IMG/VR virus record: IMGVR_UViG_3300031251_000038
Location: 1 to 46,727 of that record
Direction: 5' to 3' (one strand)
Source of the DNA: a virus
DNA: 46,727 nt
Shown: positions 22,687 through 31,049 of the stretch, piece by piece
Numbering within the stretch: the stretch's first letter is position 1
Layout: each line of letters begins with the position of its first letter
Program-made: the position numbers and the translations under genes
Notes under the pieces: generated by a model
Databases searched by the model: none
What the model was told of the DNA's origin: nothing
What the model saw: only the letters and a program-made list of their open reading frames with translations

Positions 22687-25600
22687 GTGGCTGAACGTGG
22701 CGCTGGTCAACCGAAGACACTATTAACACCGTCACAGGTAGAAGTTGGCTATGGTCAAACTCTATCTTCGAGGGGTAATGGTAATAATAATCAAGCAGGT
22801 TGGTTCGGGCCACTAACACCGCTCGCGCCTATTGCTCCTAAACAGGTTACTGGTCGTCAGTGGGATTTTATTTCCGGTTATAATATTGTTGTTAAACCGC
22901 GAACATATGAGCCTATTAGCTTTGAGCAACTCCGTGCTCTTGCTTATTCCTATGACTTATTACGCCTAGTCATTGAAACCCGAAAGGATCAGATTGAGCG
23001 TATTAAGTGGACTTTTCGCGCGAAAGAGGGAAAGAAAGTCTCGGATGCGCGCCTTCAGAAAATTACTAATTTTTTTCATAAGCCTGATGGTGAGCATGAA
23101 TTTACTGTATGGCTTCGTGCTATTATTAATGATTTACTTATTCTTGATGCACCTACTTTATGGAAAGAACGTAATCGTGGTGGTCAATTAATCGGCTTAC
23201 ATTGGATGGACGGTGCTACTATTAAGCCGGTCATTGATGATTGGGGTCGTACACCTAAACCATATACCGAGAACGGTCAGCTTATTATTCCGCCTGCTTA
23301 TCAGCAAGTAATTAAAGGCTATCCTGCTATTGATTACACGGCTGACGAACTTATTTACAAACCGCGTAATTTACAGACTACAGGGCCGTATGGTCTTGGT
23401 CCTGTAGAACAAATCGTTATGACGGTTAACATCGCGTTACGTCGTCAGCTTGGTACACTTGATTACTATACTGAAGGCAATATTCCTTCGGCTTTAATTG
23501 GTGTTCCTGAGACATGGACTCCTGATCAAATTAAGAACTTTCAAGACTACTGGGATGCTTATTTTGAGGGTGATTTAGCTACTCGTCGTAGAGCCAAGTT
23601 TGTTCCCGGCGGTGTTGCTAAAACCTTCATTGCTACAAAAGAACCTGAGTTAAAGAATGTTTTTGACGAATGGTTGGCGCGCATAGTTTGCTATGCATTT
23701 AACGTATCCCCACAGGCGCTAGTATCGCAACAGAATAGAGCAACGGCAAATACACAAAAGGAACTTGCTGAGGAAGAGGGGCTGCACCCACTATTAATGT
23801 GGGTAACACGTCTTATTAATGGTGTTATTGAAGACGATTTAGACGAACAGGATGTAGAACTTGCAATTGGTGATGATACGCAGATTGCGCCTACAGATGA
23901 AGCTACCATTTTAGTTGCTTATTCCGGTGCTGCTATTCTTACGAAGAACGAAGTTCGTCAGCGACTCGGAGAGGAACCTGTAGCTACACCGGAAGCCGAC
24001 CAACTTGGTTACACTACCGCTACCGGCTTTGTGCCGCTTGATAATACGTTGAAACCGCCGCCATTGCCGCCGCTTGCACCTGTAGGGCCGGACGGTAAAC
24101 CTGTGCAACCTAAGTTACCTAATGCGCCGGTTAAAACCGCTAAAGAGGGTAATGATAAACCCGCTAAGAATCCTGATAGCAATAAAGATGCTGAGAAGTT
24201 AGCTAAGGATATTGATGCTAGCGGACATAATCATGGTGCTGGTGGACGCTTCGCACCTAAGAACGATGGTATGACTGCTGCCGAGCGCCGTAAAGCTAAA
24301 CGTCGTGCTAAGAATGGTGTTACTGAAACAGCTAGTGGTCATCTTCGTGATAAGGCTGGTAACTTACGTAGTTCTGACGGTACATTCGTACAAGGTCAAG
24401 CAACGTCAACTAAAGATTTTCGTGAGAAATTAGCTAGTGCTGCTAAGAAAGCTATCTCTGGTGCTGCTATACTTGGTGGTGGTGCGGCTATTGCTGCGGT
24501 ATTAGCCCCGTCAGCAATTGGTTTGCCGGCTGTAGCTCTTACTCTTGCGGCGGCCGGTAAAATTGGTGGACATTTACTTTGGTCGGCTGCTGAAGAAGCT
24601 TTGGGTGCTGTATTAGATGAAATGGGCGTTGATAAAGCTATTGCTGGTACAGTAATTGATCCTATTGTGCATACGGTAAAAGAGAGCGTTGCTACTCAGT
24701 TTGGAAAGGTTAATAAAGCTTCACCTGTTCATGAAGCTAATCAAGCTGAGTATGACTATGCTATGGATATTGCTCAAAAGTTTCTACCCATATTCTTTGA
24801 GCAATTCTTTGATAAACTAGAAGAAGCTATTGATAATGAAGCGCCAGATATGGATACTGATACGCGCGATAGCTTATCGGATATGTTTGGTGAGATGGAG
24901 CAAACTGCGCTGGATGCTATAGCTACTACTAACACAGAAAAGGTGAGTAAGAGTGACGATTTTTTTCCGCTAGGGACTACACTAGACGCACTCTTTAATA
25001 AAGCCGCGCGCCGCATCGCGCCGCTGCCCTTTGATCGTCCGGCGACGCGCAAGGCGCACAAAGCCGTGCGAGCGCGCGTCGCTGGCGCGCTTAAGGCCGC
25101 TTGGAGCAAGGTGAGGCCGGTGCTACAAAAGAGGCTTGCCAGCGAGGCGGAAAAGCTCGCCAAGGCCGATAATTACGATCTATCAGCGATTGACAGTATT
25201 GATATTAGTGATGATATTTCGCCATTAGCATCTGATAGTGCTACGTCAGCATTAGCGCAAGTCGGTCCCGATGTTGAGGGTAGCATAGTTAATCAAGTTA
25301 ACAGCCGCGCCGTTACATGGGCACAAAAACAAGCAGCCGCACTTGTGGGTAAAAGGGTGTTAGCTGATGGAACAGTAATTGATAATCCTAATTCTGAGTA
25401 TTCAATTACAGATACCACTAGAGATTTAATTAGAGATAAGATTGCAAATGGATTAGCAGATAATATAGGCACACAAGCTATTATAGATAGTATTGAGGAA
25501 GAAGGTTTTAGTGAGGATAGAGCTGAGTTAATAGCACAAACCGAGATTGGTAATGCTAATTCAGCCGGAGCACTTATAGGCTATCAAGGCGCTGCCGAGT

Positions 25601-25785
25601 CTGGTATACGGGTAAAAAAGGCTTGGCTTACAACTGGCGACGCTAAGGTAGACAGTGACATTTGTAAGGCTAATGAGGATCAGGGGCCGATTGACTTAGA
25701 TGATAATTTTCAAAGTGGTCATAGTAAGCCTCTTGGGCATCCTCGCTGCCGCTGTAGTCTCATACCTGTCGTAGTTGAGGATTAA
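22687..25785 (+). CDS. Portal protein fused to a MuF-like C-terminal domain (1032 aa)
   Basis: 1032 residues with a GTG start; typical portals are 400-550. Residues about 75-440 are a portal of the HK97/SPP1-like type: YDLLRLVIETRKDQIERIKW near 89-108, the FNVSPQALV segment near 338-346 and an EEEGLHPLLMWVTRLI helix near 360-375. A Pro-rich linker follows, then a basic stretch, then a hydrophobic Gly/Ala-rich segment at about 588-630 (AILGGGAAIAAVLAPSAIGL). The C-terminal 60 residues end GHPRCRCSLIPV with an upstream DICKANEDQG, the MuF minor-head signature. The fusion would place a MuF domain on each portal subunit. A GC-rich island covers residues about 771-826. Confidence 0.85.
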   Translation: MAERGAGQPKTLLTPSQVEVGYGQTLSSRGNGNNNQAGWFGPLTPLAPIAPKQVTGRQWDFISGYNIVVKPRTYEPISFEQLRALAYSYDLLRLVIETRKDQIERIKWTFRAKEGKKVSDARLQKITNFFHKPDGEHEFTVWLRAIINDLLILDAPTLWKERNRGGQLIGLHWMDGATIKPVIDDWGRTPKPYTENGQLIIPPAYQQVIKGYPAIDYTADELIYKPRNLQTTGPYGLGPVEQIVMTVNIALRRQLGTLDYYTEGNIPSALIGVPETWTPDQIKNFQDYWDAYFEGDLATRRRAKFVPGGVAKTFIATKEPELKNVFDEWLARIVCYAFNVSPQALVSQQNRATANTQKELAEEEGLHPLLMWVTRLINGVIEDDLDEQDVELAIGDDTQIAPTDEATILVAYSGAAILTKNEVRQRLGEEPVATPEADQLGYTTATGFVPLDNTLKPPPLPPLAPVGPDGKPVQPKLPNAPVKTAKEGNDKPAKNPDSNKDAEKLAKDIDASGHNHGAGGRFAPKNDGMTAAERRKAKRRAKNGVTETASGHLRDKAGNLRSSDGTFVQGQATSTKDFREKLASAAKKAISGAAILGGGAAIAAVLAPSAIGLPAVALTLAAAGKIGGHLLWSAAEEALGAVLDEMGVDKAIAGTVIDPIVHTVKESVATQFGKVNKASPVHEANQAEYDYAMDIAQKFLPIFFEQFFDKLEEAIDNEAPDMDTDTRDSLSDMFGEMEQTALDAIATTNTEKVSKSDDFFPLGTTLDALFNKAARRIAPLPFDRPATRKAHKAVRARVAGALKAAWSKVRPVLQKRLASEAEKLAKADNYDLSAIDSIDISDDISPLASDSATSALAQVGPDVEGSIVNQVNSRAVTWAQKQAAALVGKRVLADGTVIDNPNSEYSITDTTRDLIRDKIANGLADNIGTQAIIDSIEEEGFSEDRAELIAQTEIGNANSAGALIGYQGAAESGIRVKKAWLTTGDAKVDSDICKANEDQGPIDLDDNFQSGHSKPLGHPRCRCSLIPVVVED

Positions 25786-25786
25786 A

Positions 25787-26002
25787 ATGACTATATCATA
25801 TGTTCTAGTTAAACTAGTTGACAACAAAGATATGGTTGTAAACGGCGTCTTTAGCTCTTTAGAAGCAGCTATGATCTACTGCTTAGATGAATATGAAGCG
25901 GTAGTAGAGTTTGTAACAGATAAGAGCTACGAGAATACTACTGAATTTAAAGTATATACGGTAAATAATCCGCAAGGTATCTTAGCTCAAGGAATAAAAT
26001 AA
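25787..26002 (+). CDS. Hypothetical protein between portal and protease (71 aa)
   Basis: 71 residues from the ATG at 25787, with GAGG upstream. An ATG at 25775 lies inside the portal gene. A small alpha/beta protein (TISYVLVKLVDNKDMVVNGV, then SLEAAMIYCLDEYEAVVEFV). It shares its last base with the start of the protease gene. No family recognised. Confidence 0.5.
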   Translation: MTISYVLVKLVDNKDMVVNGVFSSLEAAMIYCLDEYEAVVEFVTDKSYENTTEFKVYTVNNPQGILAQGIK

Positions 26003-27987
26003 TGACTAATCTTAACCTTTTTATTCCTCTCACTAAGATTGATGAGGAAAAGCGTTTAGTTTATGGTGTTGCTACTGCCGAAGTTAAAGATCGTACTGGC
26101 GAAATTTGTGATTATGCGACTACCAAGCCGTATTATGAGGCGTGGTCTACTGACGTGCATAAAGCTAGTGGCGGTAAAAGTGTCGGCAATTTACGCGCTA
26201 TGCACGGTAAGATTGCAGCCGGTAAGATTACTGATATTGCATTTGATGATACTAATAAGAAGATTGAAATTTGTGCTAAGGTTGTTGACGATCAAGAATG
26301 GAAGAAAGTTCTTGAAGGCGTTTATACTGGATTTTCGCAGGGTGGTGCTTACGTTAAGAGATGGGATGACCCCACAGACTCTACAATTAAGCGATATACT
26401 GCCGATCCTACTGAAGTCTCTTTGGTTGACGTACCATGCCTAAAGACTGCTACTTTTGAAGTCATTAAGGCTGATGGTCAAACAGAAATGAGAAAGTTTC
26501 ATACTAAGGAAGAAACTGTGTCACAGCCTACTAATGATGAAGTTGCCGCTAAGGCCGTGGAACTCGCTAAGGTTGCGGGCGATGAGACTAAGTGGGCTGG
26601 TTTTATTGACGCGGCGAGAGAAGAATTAGTTAAGGTTACTGAGCCTGCTACACCGCCTATTATTGCTACTACCGCTGAAACCATTGTTGAAAAGACTACT
26701 GAAGTTGCTATCGACAATGATGTTAAGCAGGTTTGGCAAGCTCGCGACGGTAAGACCTTCGCTAAAAAAGCGGAAGTTATCGCTTATCATAAGCAACTTG
26801 ATACGGAAGCCTTAGTTAAAAATACTTCAGCACCGGCGTTAGCCGCGCTTGAAAAGATTACTGCATTATTAGCTACTGATACAGCTACTACTACCGAAGT
26901 TACCGAAGTCGCTAAAGTTGACGAACCGGCGGCGGATGGAGATAATGCTGATCATACAGCATTAAGTACACAACATCGTGCAGCGTCAAAGGATTTCACT
27001 AAGAAAGCCAATGATCATGCGACCGATGGAAACGCGAAACAAGCCGGTGCGCAGCGAGACAATGCCCGTGCTCATGACGATGCTGCTGATTTACACGATC
27101 ACGCTAATGCTTTGCAGACTGCTAATCATCCCGATGCTGCGAAGGCTACTAAAGATGCATATTCGGCAACTGATAAAGCTAATCAGAAAACTGGGACAGC
27201 CATTAAGTGTAGTAAAGTTGCAGAGCATAGCGATTTGCAAAAAGGCTTACCTACGGTTGCGGAACTGGCATATCTTATCGAGCGATTAAAGTATATTGGT
27301 TCGGCTGTTCATATGGAAGCGAAGCAGGAAGGCGACGACTCGCCCCTGCCGGGAAAGCTTCATACGAATGTTGCCGATCTTTGCGATACGCTTAATGCAA
27401 TGTGCCTTGAGGAAACAGCGGAACTTATTGCCGGTCAAAATGTTGACGATATTAATAATGTCCCTAATGTTTTCAATATGGCCGCCGGCATGGCTGAAGG
27501 GCGCTTTGACGCGCTTGTGAAGTATGTGGGTATTACAGACTCACTTGAGAAACTTCGTCCTACGCTTGAAAAAGTTGGAGCTGCTATTAGTGCAGCCAAT
27601 CATACTAAGATCCAACAGGCTCATGACGCACTTCTTGAATTAGGAGCGATTTGCGGCGGTAAAGATGCGACAGAGCATGTAACAGAAAAGCATGTTCACG
27701 CAGATGAACTTACTAAAGCGCTTGAGAAGTCTGATGCACTACAAAAAGCGTTTAATGAAGTTACCGATAAACTTCAGACCATCACCGTTGACATTGAAAA
27801 GTTAAAAACGCAGCCGGTGCCGCGTCCTAATTTGCGCGTGGTAAATAAGGGCGACGATTTAGGCTTGCCGTCTCGCGATGATGCTGATATTATCAAAGCG
27901 TATAATGCTTTAAGTCCCGAAGAAAAGAGCTTAATGCTTATTAAAGTTGCGCAGTCACTTCCTCAGAATGCGTTGTCTAGGGGCTAA
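26002..27987 (+). CDS. Prohead protease-scaffold fusion (661 aa)
   Basis: 661 residues. The first 155 look like a phage maturation protease: GVATAEVKDRTGE at 22-34, a candidate catalytic His in AMHGK (H68), GVYTGFSQGGAY with S112, and the DPTEVSLVDVPC segment (135-146) that follows the catalytic Ser in HK97-type proteases. Residues about 160-430 are acidic and Ala-rich, including a His/Ala/Asp-rich low-complexity stretch near 330-395 (FTKKANDHATDGNAKQAG). The C-terminal third is helical, with a coiled coil near 580-610. This fits a protease with an internal scaffold. Protease identity is inferred from spacing of the His and Ser motifs. Confidence 0.65.
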   Translation: MTNLNLFIPLTKIDEEKRLVYGVATAEVKDRTGEICDYATTKPYYEAWSTDVHKASGGKSVGNLRAMHGKIAAGKITDIAFDDTNKKIEICAKVVDDQEWKKVLEGVYTGFSQGGAYVKRWDDPTDSTIKRYTADPTEVSLVDVPCLKTATFEVIKADGQTEMRKFHTKEETVSQPTNDEVAAKAVELAKVAGDETKWAGFIDAAREELVKVTEPATPPIIATTAETIVEKTTEVAIDNDVKQVWQARDGKTFAKKAEVIAYHKQLDTEALVKNTSAPALAALEKITALLATDTATTTEVTEVAKVDEPAADGDNADHTALSTQHRAASKDFTKKANDHATDGNAKQAGAQRDNARAHDDAADLHDHANALQTANHPDAAKATKDAYSATDKANQKTGTAIKCSKVAEHSDLQKGLPTVAELAYLIERLKYIGSAVHMEAKQEGDDSPLPGKLHTNVADLCDTLNAMCLEETAELIAGQNVDDINNVPNVFNMAAGMAEGRFDALVKYVGITDSLEKLRPTLEKVGAAISAANHTKIQQAHDALLELGAICGGKDATEHVTEKHVHADELTKALEKSDALQKAFNEVTDKLQTITVDIEKLKTQPVPRPNLRVVNKGDDLGLPSRDDADIIKAYNALSPEEKSLMLIKVAQSLPQNALSRG

Positions 27988-27993
27988 TAACTA

Positions 27994-28152
27994 AGACGCT
28001 ACGGCGTCTAGGGGCTACCATACCGGAGACGGAAAAACGGTAGTCCCGCAACTAATTCCGCTAGATCGGAGACGATCTAAACTATTAACAGACTAAGCCC
28101 GGCTGGTTACTTGGAAAGTAAACGCCGCGCGCCGGAGACGGTAGCGAAAGCC
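27994..28152 (+). ncRNA. Structured RNA leader before the major capsid gene
   Basis: The 184 bases between protease and capsid genes hold successive hairpins. AGACGC-TACG-GCGTCT (27994-28009) has a UNCG-type loop. GGGCTACC (28012-28019) pairs with GGTAGTCCC (28039-28047) with one bulge, enclosing CCG-GAGA-CGG. TAGATCG-GAGA-CGATCTA (28062-28079) is a perfect 7-bp stem with a GNRA loop. GTTACTT-GGA-AAGTAAAC (28106-28123) has one bulged A. A third CCG-GAGA-CGG is at 28132-28141. The 8-mer CGGAGACG thus occurs three times, each time forming a GNRA tetraloop. GTCTAGGGGCTA is repeated at 27975 and 28006. A cis-acting leader or processed RNA is inferred. No known riboswitch class is recognised. Confidence 0.6.
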
Positions 28153-28171
28153 ACTCTCAAGGAATAAAACA

Positions 28172-29689
28172 ATGCCTAATATTCAGTCTACTACTCAGGA
28201 AATTATTGACGCTATTCGTAAGTCGCAGGCTTCGCGTATTAATGATCCCTACTTACAGTCTATTGGACTTGAAAAGTCCACCTTTAATCAGCCGGGTTCG
28301 GCTGTTTCAGGTCTTAACTTCTATGATCTTGAAGCCGGTGCTAAGTTCCTTGTGCCGGTGCTTACGCCGTTGCGCAATGAAATTCCGCGCGTTTCTGGTA
28401 AGGGCGGTATTCAGGCTAACTGGCGCGCTATTACTGCTATTAATACAACTGGACTTCGCATTGGCGTGTCTGGCGGTAATCGTGGCGGCGTGATGGCGAT
28501 TAGCACGACCGACTATACTGCGGCTTATAAGGGCATTGGTCTTGAATCCAGTGTTGACTTTGAAGCGCAGTATGCTGGTATGGGCTTCGATGATATTCGC
28601 GCGCAGGCTGCTTTACGCGGTATGCAGGCGACTATGATTGGTGAAGAACAAGTCCTGCTTGGTGGTAATGGTAGTCTTGCTCTTGGCACGACTCCTACTC
28701 CATCGCTTACTGCGGGCGCGGCTGGCACGATTGTCGGAACTGTTACAGTTTCGGTTATTTGCGTGGCTCTTACGCTTGACGGTTTCGCTAACGGCTCTGT
28801 TGCTGGCGGTATTCAAGCTCAGATTACACGTACGAATGCTGATGGTTCTAGCGATACATTTGGCGGTGGTTCGGCTCAAAAGTCAGTTGCGGCTTCTGTG
28901 TCCGTTACTAGCTCCACGGGTTCGGTTGCGGCTACTGTCGCGGCTGTTACCGGCGCTTTCGGCTATGCGTGGTTTTGGGGTCCGGTTGGTAGCGAAGTGC
29001 TTGGTGCGCTTACTACTATTAACTCCATTGTTATTACTACCGCTGCTGGAACTGGTACGCAGACTGCGGCTTCTATGCCTACTACTGACTGGTCGGTTAA
29101 CAATCTTGTGTTTAACGGCTTGTTGACTATTTCGGCGCAAAACCTTGGTGCTTACTACGCTACTCAGGCTACTGGTACTGCTGGAACTGGTACGCCTCTT
29201 ACTGCCGATGGTGCCGGCGGTATTGTTGAAATTGATACAGCGCTTAAATCGTTTTGGGATAACCGTCGCTTGTCGCCTGATACAATTTGGGTTAATAGTC
29301 AGGAAGCCCTTAATATCTCTAAGAAGATTCTGGCTGGCAATTCTACTGCCGCGCAGCGCTTCGTCTTTGATAGTAAGCAGGACTTCTTGGGCGGCGGTGT
29401 TATGGTTCGTACTTACCTTAACCGCTTCTCTATGGCTGGCGCGGCTACACTCGATATTAGAGTGCATCCGAATATGCCTGCTGGCACGATCCTGTTCGAC
29501 TCTAAGACTATTCCATACCCGCTGTCTGGTGTGGGTAACGTCCGTCAGGTTCGCACACGTCAGGACTACTATCAGATCGAATGGCCGTTGCGCGCCCGTC
29601 GCTATGAGTATGGTGTTTATGCTGACGAAGTGTTGCAGCATTACTTCCCGCCTGCGATGGGTGTTATTACTAACATCGCTAACGGTTAA
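28172..29689 (+). CDS. Major capsid protein
   Basis: 505 residues, long for an HK97-fold capsid. AAGGAAT precedes the ATG. The N-terminal 170 residues include RNEIPRVSGKGGIQANWRAI and an E-loop-like SGGNRGGVMAISTTDYT. The C-terminal third (FWDNRRLSPDTIWVNSQEAL, then ending LRARRYEYGVYADEVLQHYF) matches capsid proteins of other phages with this architecture. A Thr/Ser/Ala/Gly-rich insertion at about 175-330 looks like an added beta domain displayed on the shell. Strong GC-leaning codons, a structured leader and a good terminator after it all suit the most abundant virion protein. Confidence 0.75.
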   Translation: MPNIQSTTQEIIDAIRKSQASRINDPYLQSIGLEKSTFNQPGSAVSGLNFYDLEAGAKFLVPVLTPLRNEIPRVSGKGGIQANWRAITAINTTGLRIGVSGGNRGGVMAISTTDYTAAYKGIGLESSVDFEAQYAGMGFDDIRAQAALRGMQATMIGEEQVLLGGNGSLALGTTPTPSLTAGAAGTIVGTVTVSVICVALTLDGFANGSVAGGIQAQITRTNADGSSDTFGGGSAQKSVAASVSVTSSTGSVAATVAAVTGAFGYAWFWGPVGSEVLGALTTINSIVITTAAGTGTQTAASMPTTDWSVNNLVFNGLLTISAQNLGAYYATQATGTAGTGTPLTADGAGGIVEIDTALKSFWDNRRLSPDTIWVNSQEALNISKKILAGNSTAAQRFVFDSKQDFLGGGVMVRTYLNRFSMAGAATLDIRVHPNMPAGTILFDSKTIPYPLSGVGNVRQVRTRQDYYQIEWPLRARRYEYGVYADEVLQHYFPPAMGVITNIANG

Positions 29690-29694
29690 TCATT

Positions 29695-29721
29695 ATGGGG
29701 GAGTGAATGCTCCCCCATTTT
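29695..29721 (+). terminator. Rho-independent terminator after the capsid gene
   Basis: ATGGGGGAG (29695-29703), loop TGAATG, CTCCCCCAT (29710-29718), followed by TTT. A perfect 9-bp stem starts six bases after the capsid stop codon. The T run is short, so read-through to the following genes is plausible. Confidence 0.75.
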
Positions 29722-29742
29722 ACTTCTTATTAGGGGATTAAC

Positions 29743-30060
29743 ATGACTAATTCCGTCGTAACATTCGATGCAATTGGGCCGACGGCTGTACAAGTTAAAA
29801 CTTCCGCCGGTACTTTATTTGGTTATGATATTGCTAGTAGTGATACAAATAGTATGCTAATTTACTTTTACGATAAAGCTACTACACCTGTATTAAATGT
29901 TGATACCCCGTTACTTAAATTATTAATTCCAGCAAAAGCAAATACGTCGCGTACTTCAACTACTGGTATGACATTAGCCAATGGACTATTTATCATCGTT
30001 ACGGGATTGTCTGGTGTTACTCAATCTGGACATATCACAGGTTATATCGAATACGCCTAA
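29743..30060 (+). CDS. Small head-associated protein, possible capsid decoration (105 aa)
   Basis: 105 residues, beta-rich (FDAIGPTAVQVKTSAGTLFG, ending QSGHITGYIEYA), start ATG after AGGGG. Size and position between capsid gene and connector genes are typical for a head-decoration or head-stabilising protein. It resembles the 133-residue gene at 16254 in shape (TVYIG and TGYIE endings). No definite family. Confidence 0.5.
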   Translation: MTNSVVTFDAIGPTAVQVKTSAGTLFGYDIASSDTNSMLIYFYDKATTPVLNVDTPLLKLLIPAKANTSRTSTTGMTLANGLFIIVTGLSGVTQSGHITGYIEYA

Positions 30061-30156
30061 TACTAGCTTTATAGCTAGTTAACTAGTTGCGTTAGGAGAA
30101 TTTACTCCTTTCGCTTCTAACGCGACACGGGGGATACTATGCAGCTAGTATCCCCC
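30061..30156 (+). other. Three-hairpin intergenic RNA structure
   Basis: Between 30060 and 30183 there is no gene. ACTAGC-TTTATA-GCTAGT comes first. GCGTTAG pairs with CTAACGC around an inner GGAG-AATTTA-CTCC. GGGGGATACTA (30129-30139), loop TGCAGC and TAGTATCCCCC (30146-30156) form a perfect 11-bp stem without a T-tract. The last hairpin may stabilise or help process mRNA rather than terminate it. Confidence 0.6.
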
Positions 30157-30182
30157 AACAACAAATAAAGGAGAGTAGTGTT

Positions 30183-30539
30183 ATGGTTAAGATTGTTGCG
30201 CCTAAAGGAACTACTAGTTTCTCTGTTAATGGTATGGAAATTAAAATTGGCAAAGATGGAATTGTTGACGTTCCTGAAAATATTGCTAACGAATTACGTT
30301 CACATGGCTTTGAGCGACTCGAAGGTGATGCTAAAGTGCTGGCCGGTAATCGTTCGGCATTAATTACACGCTTTATTAAGTATGCGCGTGAGACTGCTGA
30401 AAAGATGACCGATGATCAGCTTTATAAAATTGCAGAACTTCCGCCGGAAGTTGCAGATAAAGTTTGGGGAACCTTTGGCAAGGCTTTGGAAGCTTTTAAG
30501 GGTGAAACTGCTGCTACTAATTCTACTGACTGGAAGTAA
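30183..30539 (+). CDS. Hypothetical head-tail region protein (118 aa)
   Basis: 118 residues, start ATG after AAGGAG. The first 45 residues form a small beta domain (APKGTTSFSVNGMEIKIGKD, then GIVDVPENIANELRSHGFER), a pattern common in small phage proteins encoded between capsid and connectors. The C-terminal 60 residues are helical. The role is unknown. Confidence 0.55.
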   Translation: MVKIVAPKGTTSFSVNGMEIKIGKDGIVDVPENIANELRSHGFERLEGDAKVLAGNRSALITRFIKYARETAEKMTDDQLYKIAELPPEVADKVWGTFGKALEAFKGETAATNSTDWK

Positions 30540-30550
30540 GGGAGCGTATT

Positions 30551-30811
30551 ATGATTTCTGAAATGGAAATGGATAGTGACCCTGTCGCCAAACTTACTTA
30601 CGGTCAGAAAGCTGTTGGCTTAACTTTTAATCCGTCCGGTGACCAGGATGTTAGATTAATCAAAGAACAGTTTGCTACTATCATTGATACAATGAATAAT
30701 ATGCGTAATGCTGCTACAATTCCTGAAGTAAAGCGCATGTTTTCTGTCGCAATTACCGAGGCACAAACCGCGCAAATGTGGGCAGTTAAAGCTATCACTT
30801 GGCGCGATTAA
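30551..30811 (+). CDS. Acb2/Tad1-hairpin-like protein, candidate anti-CBASS/anti-Thoeris sponge
   Basis: 86 residues. The pattern YGQKAVGLTFNPSGD (17-31), a helix VRLIKEQFATIIDTMNNMRN and a second helix ending AQMWAVKAITWRD (74-86) match small helical phage proteins that I associate with the Acb2/Tad1 hairpin family. Acb2 and Tad1 bind cyclic nucleotide signals of the CBASS and Thoeris defences. Whether this branch binds any signal is unproven, since many phages carry such proteins as hypotheticals next to capsid genes, as here. Start has AAGGGAG upstream. Confidence 0.55.
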   Translation: MISEMEMDSDPVAKLTYGQKAVGLTFNPSGDQDVRLIKEQFATIIDTMNNMRNAATIPEVKRMFSVAITEAQTAQMWAVKAITWRD

Positions 30812-30822
30812 GGAGACTAATC

Positions 30823-31038
30823 ATGGCGTTTACAGACAATGTTGCGACACTAAAGGCAGAAGTTATCTCTACGGTTAAGTCTTATACTGATGCGGCCACT
30901 ACAACACTTGCAGCGCTTCAGGCTGATGATGCTGCACTTGCTGACCTTCAGGCGACTATTCTTACACAAAGAATGGCGATTGAAGCGCAAATTAAGGCTT
31001 ATCAGTCTATTACGCCTGCACCTGCTACAGTCGCTTAA
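30823..31038 (+). CDS. Small helical hypothetical protein (71 aa)
   Basis: 71 residues from ATG 30823, chosen because AAGGAG lies upstream. The frame extends to 30799 inside the previous gene. Almost entirely helical and Ala-rich (YTDAATTTLAALQADDAALA), probably a coiled coil. It lies between the Acb2-like gene and the connector. Function unknown. Confidence 0.5.
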   Translation: MAFTDNVATLKAEVISTVKSYTDAATTTLAALQADDAALADLQATILTQRMAIEAQIKAYQSITPAPATVA

Positions 31039-31049
31039 GGATAACGTAA

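Noticed and set aside
28883-29641. Leftward 252-residue frame inside the capsid gene, and similar frames at 36829-37524 and 33531-33950
   Set aside because: Long antisense frames are expected from the codon bias of Ala/Thr/Gly-rich genes. The sense proteins are clearly conserved types.
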